Of a DNA stretch of 64,000 nucleotides, positions 45,957-57,309 are shown piece after piece. The DNA lies in the NCBI GenBank assembly GCA_034336665.1, contig CM067589.1, forward strand, positions 4,121,290 through 4,185,289, written 5' to 3'. How positions within the stretch are numbered: position 1 is the stretch's first letter; each line of letters begins with the position of its first letter. The DNA is from Luscinia megarhynchos. Taxonomy: Eukaryota; Chordata; Aves; Passeriformes; Turdidae. The notes under the pieces are model-generated. The model had not been told where the DNA came from. It saw only the letters and a list, made by a program, of their open reading frames with translations, and searched no databases. The position numbers were made by a program, and so were the translations under genes.

Positions 45957-46446
45957 TGTTATGACTGAAGCCCACCCTCTTGTGATCCTATAAGCAATAG
46001 TCCAAAATGGGGCCTGTTGAGCTCTCCTGGACCACAGTGGGCTGTGACCAGCGATCTTCCTCTGAGTGGGATCCCCTCAGAGCCAGCAAATCCTGAGGTT
46101 TGCTGTGCCTGGAGGATCACTGAACCACGACGTGTCCTGGCTGATACCCTCACTCCTCAAGGCCTGATCCTTCATCCATCAGGAGAAGCAAAAGTGAGGA
46201 TTTCACTGATCTCTGAGGGGAATTTTTCACAGGTACCTTGCTTGCATTGACTGTTTCTGTATGGGTGCATGCCCCTGTGCATATGGTTTAGCAAATCTGA
46301 GAGCAATACTGCTTTTTTAGATGTTTAAGTACCTCAGATATCTAAGTATTCATGCTTGTAAGTAAGGTTAAGTTATAAGTTTAATTAAGTTCTGCTAAGT
46401 GTTGATCTTTTGCTAAGTTGTTAAATGTAAGCTAAGTTTTCCTAAG
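45957..46446 (+). repeat. Retroelement-like sequence with TAAGTT-rich tail
   Basis: A GC-moderate part (45957-46300) leads into a run of TTAAGTT/CTAAGT words (46340-46445). The same word-rich sequence resumes at 47737-47940, so the two were one element before the insertion at 46451. Confidence 0.5.
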
Positions 46447-46450
46447 TGTT

Positions 46451-47731
46451 TGTGCTGGTTTTACATTGAAGTCACCTAGGAGGAGGATATACACCAGGGT
46501 TTTTCTCTATGAGAACTTCCTCTGTGAGTTAATGAGAGCAATTGAAGGCTGATTTAACAGTTGACAGTCTGGGAAACCAATTGGAGAAGCTAGTTCGATC
46601 TGTGACACACATTTCAAAGCAAGCAAACTCCGGAGAAAAAGTTCTCTTTGTCTTCTGGCTGTGGAGCAGGTAACACCGGCCTGGCCCGGCCCGGCCCTCG
46701 CCATGCAGCCTGGCTGGGCACAGGTGGGCTCAGCAGCTGCTGGGCCCTGTTTTTTATAACCAGGGACTCTCATGGCCAGGGGGAGAGAGATGGAGAAACT
46801 CTTGCTGCGGGCTCTGAGCAGCCCTGGGGAGACAAAGCCTCCCCCAGCGCAGCCTGAGATCCTGACGTGGCTCCACATGGCCTGGCCTGGTTCCTGCACC
46901 TCTGTTAAATTTTAACCCTTCCAATGCTCAGATAAGACTTGCAGACCCCCTATCCTCTTCCTTTGAGTAAGAAGTAATAGAGCAGGGAAAAAAATACAAT
47001 AAAGTCAGTGAAGTAAGAGCCAAGTTTCCAGATGGGGAGAGATTGAGGAGACACCATCGAAGTTGGCTGAAAAAAATCTTTTGTAAGCTATGGGGTGGAC
47101 TGTACTGCACTGAAGATTCCTATAAATCGTGGAGAAAACATAGGGGGGTTGAAGTGTTTGAGGAAAAGATCCTTTGCCCTGAGGGAAAGGGGAATCTCTG
47201 TTCTGGAAAATGAGGTATGAACAGAGATATTTGAGGAAAAAAGAGATGAAGAGAATTTTTGCTTTTGAACAGCTCACCCTTAAAAGTAGCACCCTATGAG
47301 TTTGACATGGCCAATAAACACAGCTCTGGGAAGGCTGTGAAGATGGGAGGAGTTTCATGCAGATTTCTTTTCCCCAGGCAGATGCGAATTGTGAAAGTGA
47401 AGACACAAGAGAACTTTATTTTTCTCTTGGGAAAATCCCTATGACCAAACAAAGAAGAAACTCCTCTCCCTGGAGCGAACTGAAATGATTATTTAAGTGA
47501 AGGACTGACAGAAGTGTCTCTGTATGTTGTTGATAAGAAATGTGGGAGGTGGGGGACAGGAGGGAGTGATCTGAAAATCTTATTCTGAATTTCTCATTTT
47601 CTCTGTGTTGTTAATAAATTTCTTCTTTATACCCTTTTAAGTTTTAGGCCTGCCTTGTTTTTGCTCCTAATTCTATCTCACAACAGAAATTGAGTATATT
47701 AGAATTGGCAAATCTAAACTAAACCAAGACA
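46451..47731 (+). mobile_element. Solo-LTR-like insertion with target-site duplication
   Basis: It starts TGTGCTGG and ends AAGACA, flanked by GTGTT on the left (46446-46450) and GTGTC on the right (47732-47736), an imperfect 5-bp duplication. There is an AATAAA near 47612 and a 3' part related, in reverse, to 48142-48260. No retroviral genes seen. Confidence 0.65.
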
Positions 47732-48141
47732 GTGTCCTTTTGTTAAGTTGCTAAGTTTGAACTGAAGTTGTATGTTAGGTTAAATGCTGTTAAGCGTTAT
47801 TCCCCTGTTGGATTGTTACGGTTAAGCTATAAATTAAGTTAAGTTTGGTATAAGTTAAGTGCTTTCCCTATGTTTAATTACTAAATTATGGTATAAGTTA
47901 AGTTAAAGAACTGTTAAGTTTGAGTGTTGTTATTAAGCTTTTAGGACATATTCCTTTTTATATTTGCATGCACTGTCTTTTTGCACACACACAGCCCCCC
48001 ACACACACAACCCCAGGCAGTTCTCAGTTAATTTCTATTTTGATTGCCTGGATTTTGTTTGGTTTTGTTGTTGCTTGTTTTCCTTTCCTTGTTGACCTTT
48101 CCCTCCTGTGCATCTGATTCCATTGTTTTTGTCTAAGGGAG

Positions 48142-49650
48142 TGTAGTGGTTTTGGCTTGCCAATTTGAAATTTTCCTGCTGTGAGATAGGATTAGGAGGA
48201 AGGCAAAACAGGCTCAACTTTAAATGGTACAAAGAGAAGCTTTATTACTAGAAACTATCAAAAAAAAAAAGCCCTCAGAATAAAACTTTAGACTACTTTT
48301 CCTCCCCCCCACTTCTTTTCTTTCATACTGGAAATGTGCGGAAAATAACTCAGTCAGTTTACCATGTCTAAAATAGTCTTCCACCAATTCACTTGGGAGA
48401 GGAGACTTCCCTCTTCAGTCTATGGAGATTTCTCCACAAGAAAGAGTTTTCTCGTGGCCTTGATATCAGAGTGATCAGCTGCCCGGGAGAATGGAGATCT
48501 GATCACAATGTAAAAATCCCTTCCTCTACTCACAGTTTTCCCATAACCATTATTGAGGACCATCACAAGTTATGAGGCACACTTTAAGCATTATAACAGT
48601 TCAAGCAAAAGCTCACTTCATCTTTGAAAACAGGTTTTTCTTCTTCTTCCCTGGAGAGCAGTAGGAGTCTTCTCACTATTCAAACTTAGGGGATCACAGC
48701 AATTTCAGCATCAGCTTACTTTAACACCAATACCTCTTCCCATATCTACAGTTAGAATAGTCACATCCACCCCATAATATCTTTATGTGTTATAGGGATA
48801 CAAGAGCCTCTTCTCCACAGCTTAAAAAAGGAGAAATTTCTGTCCACAACTCTCCTCCTTTCCTCAACTGGGATCTCATTCTTCGCTTTGTCTGACCTCC
48901 AGGTTTTCATGCTGTTTCTATGTGTATCAGCATCTTGGTTCTTTTCTTTCACTCAGGAGAGAGAACAGTGTCTGCAAGTGTCATTCTGGGCAGTGAAAGA
49001 GTTACTACCTTGCCTGGGCAGCAGATGGTTCTGTGATTTCTTCCAGGTGGGGCAGCCAGAGGTAATTAAGGCACAGAGTCTTTCAAAGCCACACTGGGGC
49101 TGGCTAGGACTGTAGGGCCCAGCCAGAAAATGGTGATGAGTTTTCTGGCTCCATGGCTGTTTTCTGGCATTTCCTGCATTTATTCCAGCCGCGGGCTGGG
49201 GGTCTTCCCTCCACCCTGTCCAGGAGGCAAGGGTGTGGGTGGCTTTGCCAGAACAGGGCCCGGCTGTCCCTGCCCCAGGCCGTGTGGGCGGCGGGGCGGC
49301 CCGGCCACTCGGAGCTGCTCCAGGCCAGCAGCAGGGCAGGGTTCTGCCGATCCAGGGGCTCCCTGGCCCTGCTGGGGGGCTAGGACCGTAACAACAGCCT
49401 CTTCTCCCCCTGGGTATTGGGGCCCCTGGGTGAAAACGGGGCCTGGCGGCTTCCCGAGCCCTGGATCAGAGCCCGCCTGAGCCTGCCCGTCCAGGGCTGC
49501 TTGGACGGGGCCTGGGCCAGTGTCACCTTCTGAGAGGCCAGAAGGGAAAGAGAGCTTTCCCCATGTTTTTTGTCTTTACATGTGTGTTACACCAACTTTC
49601 TCATTTGTGCAATAATATGTCAGTCTTAAAAAACCAACACTAATTGGTAC
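48142..49650 (-). mobile_element. Related LTR-like element in opposite orientation
   Basis: Its left 120 bp read on the minus strand gives AATAAAGCTTCT, then 'cctaatcctatctcacagca', like the 3' end of 46451-47731. The right part is GC-rich (49190-49540). The right limit is approximate. Confidence 0.55.
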
Positions 49651-50569
49651 AATGGAGACTGCCTAGGTCCGGGCAGGTAAAAATTTCAGGAAACTTTTAC
49701 AAATCAGCACATAGAGTATTCGCAAAACATAAATCAGCCTGAGAGATTGGGAAAAAGAGTGGAGTGATGGAGAAAATGGTTCTGGGTGTTATTGGAAAAT
49801 CAGGATAAAAATCCTGGTGAACGTCTCCCCTTGAATCGTGTTATGGTGGCAGAATGCACTAAATGAGCATTTCACTGGATTTGGATTTGCCATGCACATT
49901 TCCCGCAGCTGCTGCAAGGGCTGAGGGTCTTCTCTGGGTGTGTGCAGGGCCTGAGGCTCTGACCTGAGCAAGCTGAATGCAGCACATCTTGCTGTGTGCT
50001 GTGCAGAGGCTCTCTGGAAGGCAGCAGGATCTCAGCCAGGGGCAGAAAAGCCTTATTTCCCCTGCAGGATGTGGTTAACTTGTTTTCTGAAAAGCAGGGG
50101 AGGGTTAATGCTGCCTGCTGTGAGTGAGTCACAAATGGTGACCACAGCATCCTGCCTGTAGCTTGTGAGAGGGGGATGAGCTGGGGAAGGTGTGAGCTGG
50201 GCTCTGTTAGGTCACAACCAAGTTGCCATGGAAGCTATCACTCCATCAAACCCCCCGAAATTACTTCCTGGTGGCCCCTTGCTCCTATCCCTGAGTGCCA
50301 AACAACAGTAGGGTTACTTCTCTGCTGCTGGGAGCATTTTCCTCCCTCATGCCTTCAGCAAGGTCTCTCCTCCCTGAAGCTCCTGAAGGTGCCAGAGAGA
50401 CACTTCCCTGCACAGAGTCTGGAAAAAACACATTCAGCCAACAGGAAATCTAAATTATCAAAGCTGTGTTTGTGATCCCAGTGGTCTTTAGGACAGTTGG
50501 ATTTCACAAATCTCTGTCCCAGGTACAGAAAAAGCACAGAAAATCCACAGCATTTTGGTTTAGTAAAAC
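49651..50569. other. Unassigned sequence downstream of TRDC
   Basis: No gene segment, no inverted V exon and no clear repeat seen. Confidence 0.5.
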
Positions 50570-50575
50570 TTTATT
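50570..50575 (-). terminator. Candidate TRDC polyadenylation signal
   Basis: AATAAA on the minus strand about 690 bp beyond the TRDC stop codon, the first such hexamer downstream. In mammals the 3' UTR of TRDC sits in a separate exon, so the true end could differ. Confidence 0.45.
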
Positions 50576-51266
50576 TTAGTCACTACTACAGGAGGCTAAA
50601 ATGCAGCAGATATATTTGGCAGAAGAAACACAGTCTTAATAAATAAATGAACATTGTCTGAATGAAATCACCCAGATCCTACACAGCTCTTCTCATCTGC
50701 AATACACACTTATAAAATTGATCTAAAGCACAAAGTTACAAATAGAAGATAGTGGGCTTGAATTACCTTAGCAGCACTACTGCAGTGGCACAGGCAGTAA
50801 CACAACATGCCTGGCAAAGGTGCTTTTAAAAGACATCTCGATATCTTGAGAGAGTATTGGAATTTTCAAAGCTATTGAAGCAGCTTGGACACTTGTGTGC
50901 AAATGCCACAAGAGTGGGGAGATTACTTAGCAGGGGCATGAGGATAAATCCACTCCCCACTCTCAGAGGAAAGCAAAGAGCAAAAGCATTTAAAACTGTT
51001 CAGTGTAAACCAGCTGGCCAGGCAGGAGTGAACAGTGTTCAGTGTCTTCAGGGGAAGCTGCTGCCTTGTGTCCTGGCTGGTCTCTGTCGCTGCTCTGGCC
51101 CCTCTTGTTCAAGCCCCTTGTGCTGCTGGTTCACATTCTTCCCTGCTCTTCCTTGGGCTCCTCTTGCCTTCATTCCCCATGACTGGAAGAGCAAAGAGGG
51201 GATTTAAACGACATTAATGAAATTGGACCTAGGACAAAGTATTTGATAGCTGTGAGCTCCCTCACC

Positions 51267-51382
51267 TCAGAGAAGAAACAGCTTGATACTCATGAGGGTG
51301 TTGATGGCGATGCTCTTTGCCAGCAGGACTCTCAAACCCAGCACAGCCATGGACAGCATGTTCTCTCTCTGCCCTTCTGCAT
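51267..51382 (-). CDS. TRDC: TRDC exon 3: transmembrane and short cytoplasmic tail
   Basis: It encodes the C-terminal part of the T-cell receptor delta constant region, which anchors the chain and contacts CD3. The reading ENMLSMAVLGLRVLLAKSIA continues with INTLMSIKLFLL and a stop at 51267-51269. It parallels the mammalian delta tail (LTVLGLR...LFAKTVAVN...KLFF), including the membrane lysine needed for CD3 pairing. The acceptor CTGAGCAG ends at 51383. The exon starts in phase 1, which fits the phase in which exon 2 ends. It is open and conserved. This exon is what identifies the locus as TRD. Confidence 0.9.
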
Positions 51383-52180
51383 CTGCTCAGGGACCAGAAA
51401 AGAGCAGAGACATCATGGTCTAGGTGTTGCTGGTGTGACCTTGGCAGAAAGTGGGCCAATGCCCAGGGGATGGTGTCAGGGAAAGGAAGAGCAGCAAAGG
51501 AGCAGAGGATAGAGAAGATGGCAACAACAGGGGAGCCCAGGGTCTGTCTCTGCTGCTTTTGGCTTCCTGGGGTTGTGTGTAACTGCAGGAGCAGCCTTGC
51601 AACAGCAGCTTGTGTCTGGTGAAGGTGTTGTGTTCTGCCTCCTGTGGGCTGGAGCAAATCCATTTCCATGCCTTTATCCCCCAAACAGCAATTTACCTTC
51701 ACCACCTGTTTGGGGAACTCACCTTGTGCTGAGGGCTCTGTGCTGTTGCAAGCCCTCTTACTGGCCCATTCAGCCCCTTGAATGACCTTCAGGAGTACAA
51801 AAACAATCCCAGAAAATAAAATCTGATTAATGAAAATACCTCAAATCATACCACACTGTTAACTTTGTCTTGGTGGTGGAAAAGCTGTTCCAGGCTGTGC
51901 TGCAGGAGGTTTGCTGCTACAGTGTGAAATATTTAGTCATAAGGAAATTCACATTTTAAACAAATAGATTGTTTCTTCCCTCCTCCTCCCAAAGTTATTA
52001 TATAGTTGAAACCATTTCTTTCAGATGCCTTGAGACATCTTTCATCTCTCCCTGCTGAAACACCAAATGTGTTTCTCATTTCTGCTGACTGGTCAAGGCA
52101 ATGCTGACTAGCAGGAGAACACCAAGCACCACAACACACTGTCCCTAGAAATATGTTACACCTGTGCCACCAATCTGTAC

Positions 52181-52363
52181 CTGGCAGAATTGTTACCACG
52201 TTGCTGTCGAACTTGTCTGTGCACATCACCTCTGTTGTCAAAGCAGATGTGGTCTGTTCCATAGTGGACGTCTCCAAGTTCTTTGTCGAGAAAGTCGTTG
52301 GCAAAGGTGTTGTTTTTGCAGTGGTGGTTAAATCTGATTTAGTTGATTTCTCCACAATGACCT
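52181..52363 (-). CDS. TRDC: TRDC exon 2: Ser/Thr-rich connecting peptide
   Basis: A 183-bp exon, phase 1 at both ends, with acceptor CTTCTCTCCTAG and donor GTACAG. It begins VIVEKSTKSD, which lines up with the mammalian start of the delta hinge (VKTDSTD), and is then dominated by Thr/Ser/Pro. It contains a single Cys (EVMCTDKF) 14 residues before the end, the likely inter-chain cysteine. At 61 codons it is much longer than the roughly 23-codon human exon. The sequence suggests an O-glycosylated stalk. An alternative acceptor 25 bp upstream (CCTACAG) would put the exon in another phase and is less likely. Confidence 0.78.
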
Positions 52364-52437
52364 CTAGGAGAGAAGTTTTTGAACTGTAGGTAAAAAACTC
52401 CATGGTTTGGACAGGATTGATTTTATTGCAGGCTTAC

Positions 52438-52673
52438 CTGAGTGTTGAATGACCGAAAATTCACATGTACTCCAGCTGTGACTCATTTGGAACATTCTCA
52501 TTTACTGTCTTTGATTTCATTACTCTTTGCCAATAGAGTTGCCAGTAACAAATGAGAATTTTTTAACTTGCAGCCAGCTATTTTACAAGAAAATTATTGG
52601 TGTCAAAAGAATTTTGCAGCCAACAAATTTTTGTCATGCCATGATTTCCTTTTTAAACAAAATATCTTTGCCT
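52438..52673 (-). pseudogene. TRDC: TRDC exon 1: broken Ig constant domain
   Basis: The minus strand gives pieces of an Ig C domain in order: YFV-stop-KGNHGMTKICWLQ (A-B strands; compare human FVMKNGTNVACLVK), a middle with two stops, RVMKSKTVNENVPNESQLEY, and, after a frame change, CEFSVIQHS (F strand; compare TCSVQH). Cys codons at 52623-52625 and 52463-52465 are 160 bp apart, about 53 codons, right for an Ig domain but not a multiple of three. Stops are at 52653-52655, 52578-52580 and 52563-52565, and the frameshift is near 52465. The donor GTAAGC is intact, and after the shift the frame runs correctly into exon 2. The 5' limit is uncertain. The assignment rests on order, spacing and splice phase. 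Confidence 0.65.
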
Positions 52674-54006
52674 CTAGATTAGGTCATTTAAGGAGAATCA
52701 ATGACAATCACAAAAAAATAGTATCAGCATTTTATTTAGATTAACAATTGGAATTAGAGTAAAAACATGGAACAGACAGGGATCCTCCAGTGCCCTTCCT
52801 TTCCAGAAAGGGCTCAGCTTATGAAAGGCTGTCAGACACATCCACAAAGGTTTACAGGTTTGCTTTGACAGGAGCACCCTGAGGGGTCTCTTGGGTAAAG
52901 AGAGGTGCTTGAGGCTTTTCATTTTTATGGTGTCTGCCTTGCAGGTGGGTCAAGAGATTCCTCAGGTCTAACATTTTGTTCATCCTGGGGTACTGATGGA
53001 AGTTTGATCAAGGAGCTCTGATTTTACCCCCTTTCCCCATCAGCCCTGTGGCACTGCTGAGGAGCTGAGGTGAAAGGCAAATCGTGCTCTGCCACAACTT
53101 CATGGGTCAGCTCTCCTGACCAAACAGGCAGAACTACACACTTGTCCACACCTACAGCAACCAGACACCCAAGAGAAACCAAACATTTCCTTGCCAGGTG
53201 TTGTACCACGGCTGGCCAGAGCCTGTCAGTCCTGTGCATTCTGTGTTCTCTGAGAAGACCTTGAAAGGCTTTTCATGTGGTCTCCTCTCCAGGCTTTCCA
53301 AGCAGCCAGAATGCAAACAAGCTGCTTCTCTGTAATAGCTTCCCGGGCCCGATCTTCAGCAAGAAATAATGTACATAGTGATATTATATTTCAGAGAGCA
53401 GAAGATCTGTTTTATCTGACCCCAGAAGTCTCAGCTGAGTCCCACTACTTTGAATTTTGTAACAACCCAGCCATGAATTCCCACCGCTGCTTGCTTCTGG
53501 AAGGGATTTGTGTTTTATGTTCTGGAATATGTTTTTTTTACACAGAGTTGTACTTATTTTCCACTTTAGTCTAATAAAGCCACAGGAAGAACCCACTATT
53601 CTAAAAAGTAGTGGGCCTAAAATAACATGGGATGTTCTTGTAATACTTCAAAGACATGCAGATCTCTGAAAGCGCAGCCACAAGTCCTAAAGGATGCACC
53701 CGAATCTTTACGATAATGCAGACCAACGTAAAAAAGCCTTCTGCCACCCCAACAGTCACATTCCCATAAAAAACCTTGGGTGACATTCATCTTTATTGTA
53801 CATCATGGAATTCCAAATAATGATAGGAACAACTAAGCCTTCCTATAATCCTTACTCCACACATTGGTCTTTTCAGAGCCCACACAACTTGGCAGCCAAT
53901 TGTCTTTCATGCCAGGTGCTCTTGGATATGAGGCACTTGTGAGAATTTAAGCTCAAGGCTATTTTACCTTCTTCCTCCTCTGCCCCAGGGCAGTGGAATT
54001 ACTTAC
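52674..54006. other. TRDJ-TRDC intron
   Basis: No second Ig-domain exon with paired cysteines and splice sites was found here. One open stretch on the minus strand (53601-53786, with FFTLVCIIVK) looks faintly Ig-like, but its cysteines are badly spaced and it has no good acceptor. Confidence 0.6.
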
Positions 54007-54060
54007 CTGGGGACACTGCCAGTGTGGTGCCCGTGTCAAACCAGAACTGCTCAAAGCAGG
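54007..54060 (-). CDS. TRDJ: TRDJ-like segment (CFEQFWFDTGTTLAVSP)
   Basis: The J reads CFEQFWFDTGTTLAVSP before a GTAAG donor. The first Gly of FGxG is Asp. The RSS side is weak: heptamer CAGTTAC at 54061-54067 and nonamer AAACTCCTC 12 bp further. It lies between TRDD and TRDC, so I assign it to TRDJ. The altered motif and RSS make function doubtful. Confidence 0.6.
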
Positions 54061-54473
54061 CAGTTACAGACCTGTCTCAAAACTCCTCAGCACTGTGAGC
54101 TCTTCTGAGCTCTGCAGTCCTGCCCCAAGTCAGTCAGTGGAATTCCACTGGAGAATTGGACACTTGGCAGGAGATTTGAGCCAGACTGCTGCCCAAACAG
54201 GGGAATAAGTTATCCCAATCTACGTAGTGCCCTGCTAGTGTTTGGGGATCATGGAATAATGGTGCTATGCAGAGTCAGCCCAGTTGTTCCTGGGAAACCT
54301 TTCTGAGCAGATCCAAGCTGCTGATTTGGCTTGAAAGCCTGGCTGGAGTGAGAGTGCACTCATGGGATTATTGTAGATGAAAATCCATACAGTTAGCCCA
54401 AACCATTAAATTCCTTTTTTCACCCCCACCTTAATTTTAAATGAAGTTTTAGAAATAAAGAAATGCCACTTAC

Positions 54474-54516
54474 TTGGTTGAACTGTGAGAGTCGTCCCTG
54501 GTCCAGTTACTTCCTG
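54474..54516 (-). CDS. TRDJ: TRDJ-like segment (QEVTGPGTTLTVQP)
   Basis: A short segment reading QEVTGPGTTLTVQP with a GTAAG donor. Thr stands where Phe/Trp belongs, although GPGTTLTVQP is otherwise a good J framework. The RSS at 54517-54544 is CACACTG, spacer 12, CCAATAACT (poor nonamer). It is the D-proximal TRDJ. Confidence 0.65.
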
Positions 54517-54890
54517 CACACTGCTAAGACTCATTCCAATAACTAACTTTCTTCATGGTGTTCAAAAGTGTTGTAAATCAAGAGATGGGAAGCTAGATAG
54601 TTGGCCTAATTATCTATATGTGCAAGTCCACGAGAAAATCCAGAGGTAGATTTACTTTGTAAACTGGAAAGGGAAACAAATTACTTGAATTGTTCAATGA
54701 TTTCAGTTAGCTTGCTTGAGTACAGAATTTCTGAATTCTCCCTTTCTTCTACCTTATAGAACCTTCACAAGCTCTTTTATGTTTCCAGAATAAAAGGCAA
54801 TAACAAAAAAACATTCTATTTCTCTTCTTAATCAGTACATTCACCCATCTCCTTTCTTTCCCAAAATATCTCACCCTTTCCCCCTCTTTT

Positions 54891-54973
54891 TGTTTTTGTA
54901 CAGGTCCCTGCGCTGTTTATATCATTGTGGTATCCCGACCCCAAACACTGTGGTGTATTTCATAACAAAAACT
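54891..54973 (-). other. TRDD: TRDD segment with paired RSSs (proximal)
   Basis: The D core is 54930-54945, reading TTTGGGGTCGGGATAC on the minus strand and open in all three frames (FGVGI, LGSGY, WGRD). On its V side is a 12-RSS (54946-54973: CACTGTG in plus orientation, spacer 12, ACAAAAACT). On its J side is a 23-RSS (54891-54929: heptamer CACAATG, spacer exactly 23, perfect-looking nonamer ACAAAAACA). This 12/23 arrangement is the defining layout of TCR D segments. Confidence 0.88.
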
Positions 54974-55260
54974 GTCTCTGTTCCACTGCACAGAATTTTG
55001 GATTATACAGGGGGTCACATGACTTCTTCAGTGGTTTTACACCCAACGTACCACCTGAAGAAACCCCATACGGCTTTCAAGGAAAGGCTGAGTTGTAAAT
55101 GAGAACTTGGGCATTACATGGCACCTCTGGAAAGTCTGGGGGAGTTAAGCTGGAGAAAAAGCAGGAAAAATGGTGCCTGAGGATCACTTAGTACATTAGA
55201 AAGTCTTTATGGTGTTTTAGGTAAGAGGAGAAAGTAAGCAAAATGGTTGTTTTTTGTTGT
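54974..55260. other. D-D spacer, proximal part
   Basis: No segment seen. Confidence 0.5.
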
Positions 55261-56760
55261 GTAGAGGCACTGAAACCTCGGGAGCGAGGATCAAAGAGTG
55301 AAGGGAGTGTGTTGATGTTGCACAGCCTGGTTTTTGGTAGGGAGGGAGCGGGGGGCACAGATATGGCTCCTGTCAGAAGCTGCTAGAAGCTTCCCCCATG
55401 TCTGACAGAGCCAATCTGTGATGGCTCTGAAGATAGACATGCTGGTGGCCCAATTAGAGAGGCTGGTAATGCCTCCACATACATATGATGACATATTAAG
55501 GAAGAAAATCAAAACAGGGCATGTGGAGATTTTTCCCCAGGGGTCGGGAGGCACTACAGCCCCGCTGTGGCAGCTGCCATGCTGCTGCAGCCTGTGGTGA
55601 GCCTTGCCTTCCCAGCTGCCCCTTGCCAGCCGTGCTGTGGGTGAAAGGGCAGGGGCAGGGGCAGTGGTTCTCCCTTTCTGGCTCCCTGCATGAGGAGAGG
55701 TGTTAAAATCCCCTGCAGTGGCCACTGCCCACGTGATGGCAGTGGGGCTGCAGGGCTGGTGGTGAAAGTGTGGCGAGCAATTCCCCGATGTGGAACCTAG
55801 CCAAGATCAACTTCTCAGTGCTGCAGGATTTTGCAAGAATCTTTGAATTGGTGGAACTTGTTGGCAATAGTACCTACAAACACCGGTTTTTTCCTAGTCA
55901 GAGAAGAGGAGGAAGTGATGACTCATGAGGGAAAGCACCATGGCAGCACCAAGGCCAGTTGGAAAAAGAGCGAGAGAAAGTTTTCCAAGCATCAGAGCCA
56001 AAATTCCCTTGAGAAGCCTTGGTGAGGACTATGGTGAAAGAAACTGTCCCCCTGTAATCCGTGAAGCCCACGGTGGATGCAGAGATCCATTCGCAGCCCA
56101 TGAGAGAAGTGCTCATGCTGGAGAGGGTGGATGCCAAAGAAAGCTGTGACCAGCTTCTGGAGACAGAGGGCCCCTACTTCTAGAGACAGAGAGAGAGAGA
56201 GCCTCTGCTTCTAGAGATAGAGAGAGAGAGAGAGAGAGAGCCCCTGCTTCTAAAGATGGAGAGAGAGGACCCCTGCTCCCAAACTACGGCAGGCTCTCCT
56301 TAGAGGACTGCACCCCATGGATGGGTGACCCACACCACAGCAGTTTTGGAAAGATTGTTTGCCTGTAGGAAGGACCCCATAGCAAAGCAGACAAAAGATT
56401 CCTCTCCCTCAGTGATCAGAAAGAGATACTGGGTGACAAACTGACCGAAACCCCCCATGCTCTGTCTCCCTGCATTGTAGGTGGGAAGGAGGGAGGAGTT
56501 GAGGGGAAAAAGGGTGTTTTAACGGCTTCTTTTACTTCTCATTATCGACTCCTCTGTTTAAATGAACTTACTTTGTACCTTCAAATTTGAACCAGTTTTG
56601 CCCTTAGAGTATTTTTTTCTCCCAGTCCTTAACTCATGAGCACTTTATTAATTGTTTTCCCTCTGCTCTGTCCAACTGCAGCAGTAGTAGAGGGTAAGTG
56701 AATGATTTTTGTGGCCTGGCGTTTAGCCAGTGTCAAACCAGGACAAGGAGGTGTTGCAAT
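55261..56760 (+). repeat. Probable retroelement-derived region
   Basis: Scattered short open frames, a GA-rich minisatellite (56157-56280) and an end that reads GTGTCAAACCAGGACA, an LTR-like terminus. I cannot name the family. No intact retroviral gene seen. Confidence 0.4.
56157..56280. repeat. GA-rich minisatellite
   Basis: Three to four imperfect units of the type 'cccctgcttctagagata' followed by (GA)n. Confidence 0.85.
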
Positions 56761-57309
56761 TTGACCAAATCCTTCATGAGAATGAAGTTCTGCATCATTA
56801 ACCCTATCTGGATCTTGATGGCCAGAGACAGGCTCAACCTCTGAGACTCTGCAGCTTCAAGAGGTCATTGAGTCTGTGCCCATCATGATGGGAAATGAAG
56901 GCTCTCATGATGACAAAGGCTGGGAGCTTCTGGCACCTAGGGGAAGGCTCTTGCTTCACATGAAGGTTTGCAGCCACAGAGTAGACTCAGATCTGTCCTA
57001 GCAAATCATGAGCTGGGAGCTCTGTCGAATGAGGTGTCCAAGCCCATCACTCCTGAGCCACAGAGGAAAACCAGAAAAAGTGGTGAGTGATAGCAATGGA
57101 ATGTCCTGTGCTGCTGGACCAGCCACCACCTTGCCCTGGTCTTGAACTGCGGACACTTTCAAAGGACTTGCAAAATTTATTGCAGCTGCAGTCTATTACC
57201 CCTATTTCTCTTCCTTGTGGTATTAAAGACAGGGCAATGGGAGATCTGGGAATCAGCATGGCTGGCTCTGGGAGTGATGCCTTAGAGACCAAGAAATAAA
57301 ACAACACAC

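Noticed and set aside
51700..51880. Reading KLTVWYDLRYFH on the minus strand, considered as a TRDC membrane exon
   Set aside because: The similarity is short and ends in a stop. The true membrane exon with lysine and LGLR is at 51267-51382.
53601..53786. Open frame with FFTLVC resembling an Ig B strand, considered as TRDC exon 1
   Set aside because: Cysteines are about 31 codons apart, there is no acceptor, and a stop follows. The candidate at 52438-52673 fits order and splice phase much better.
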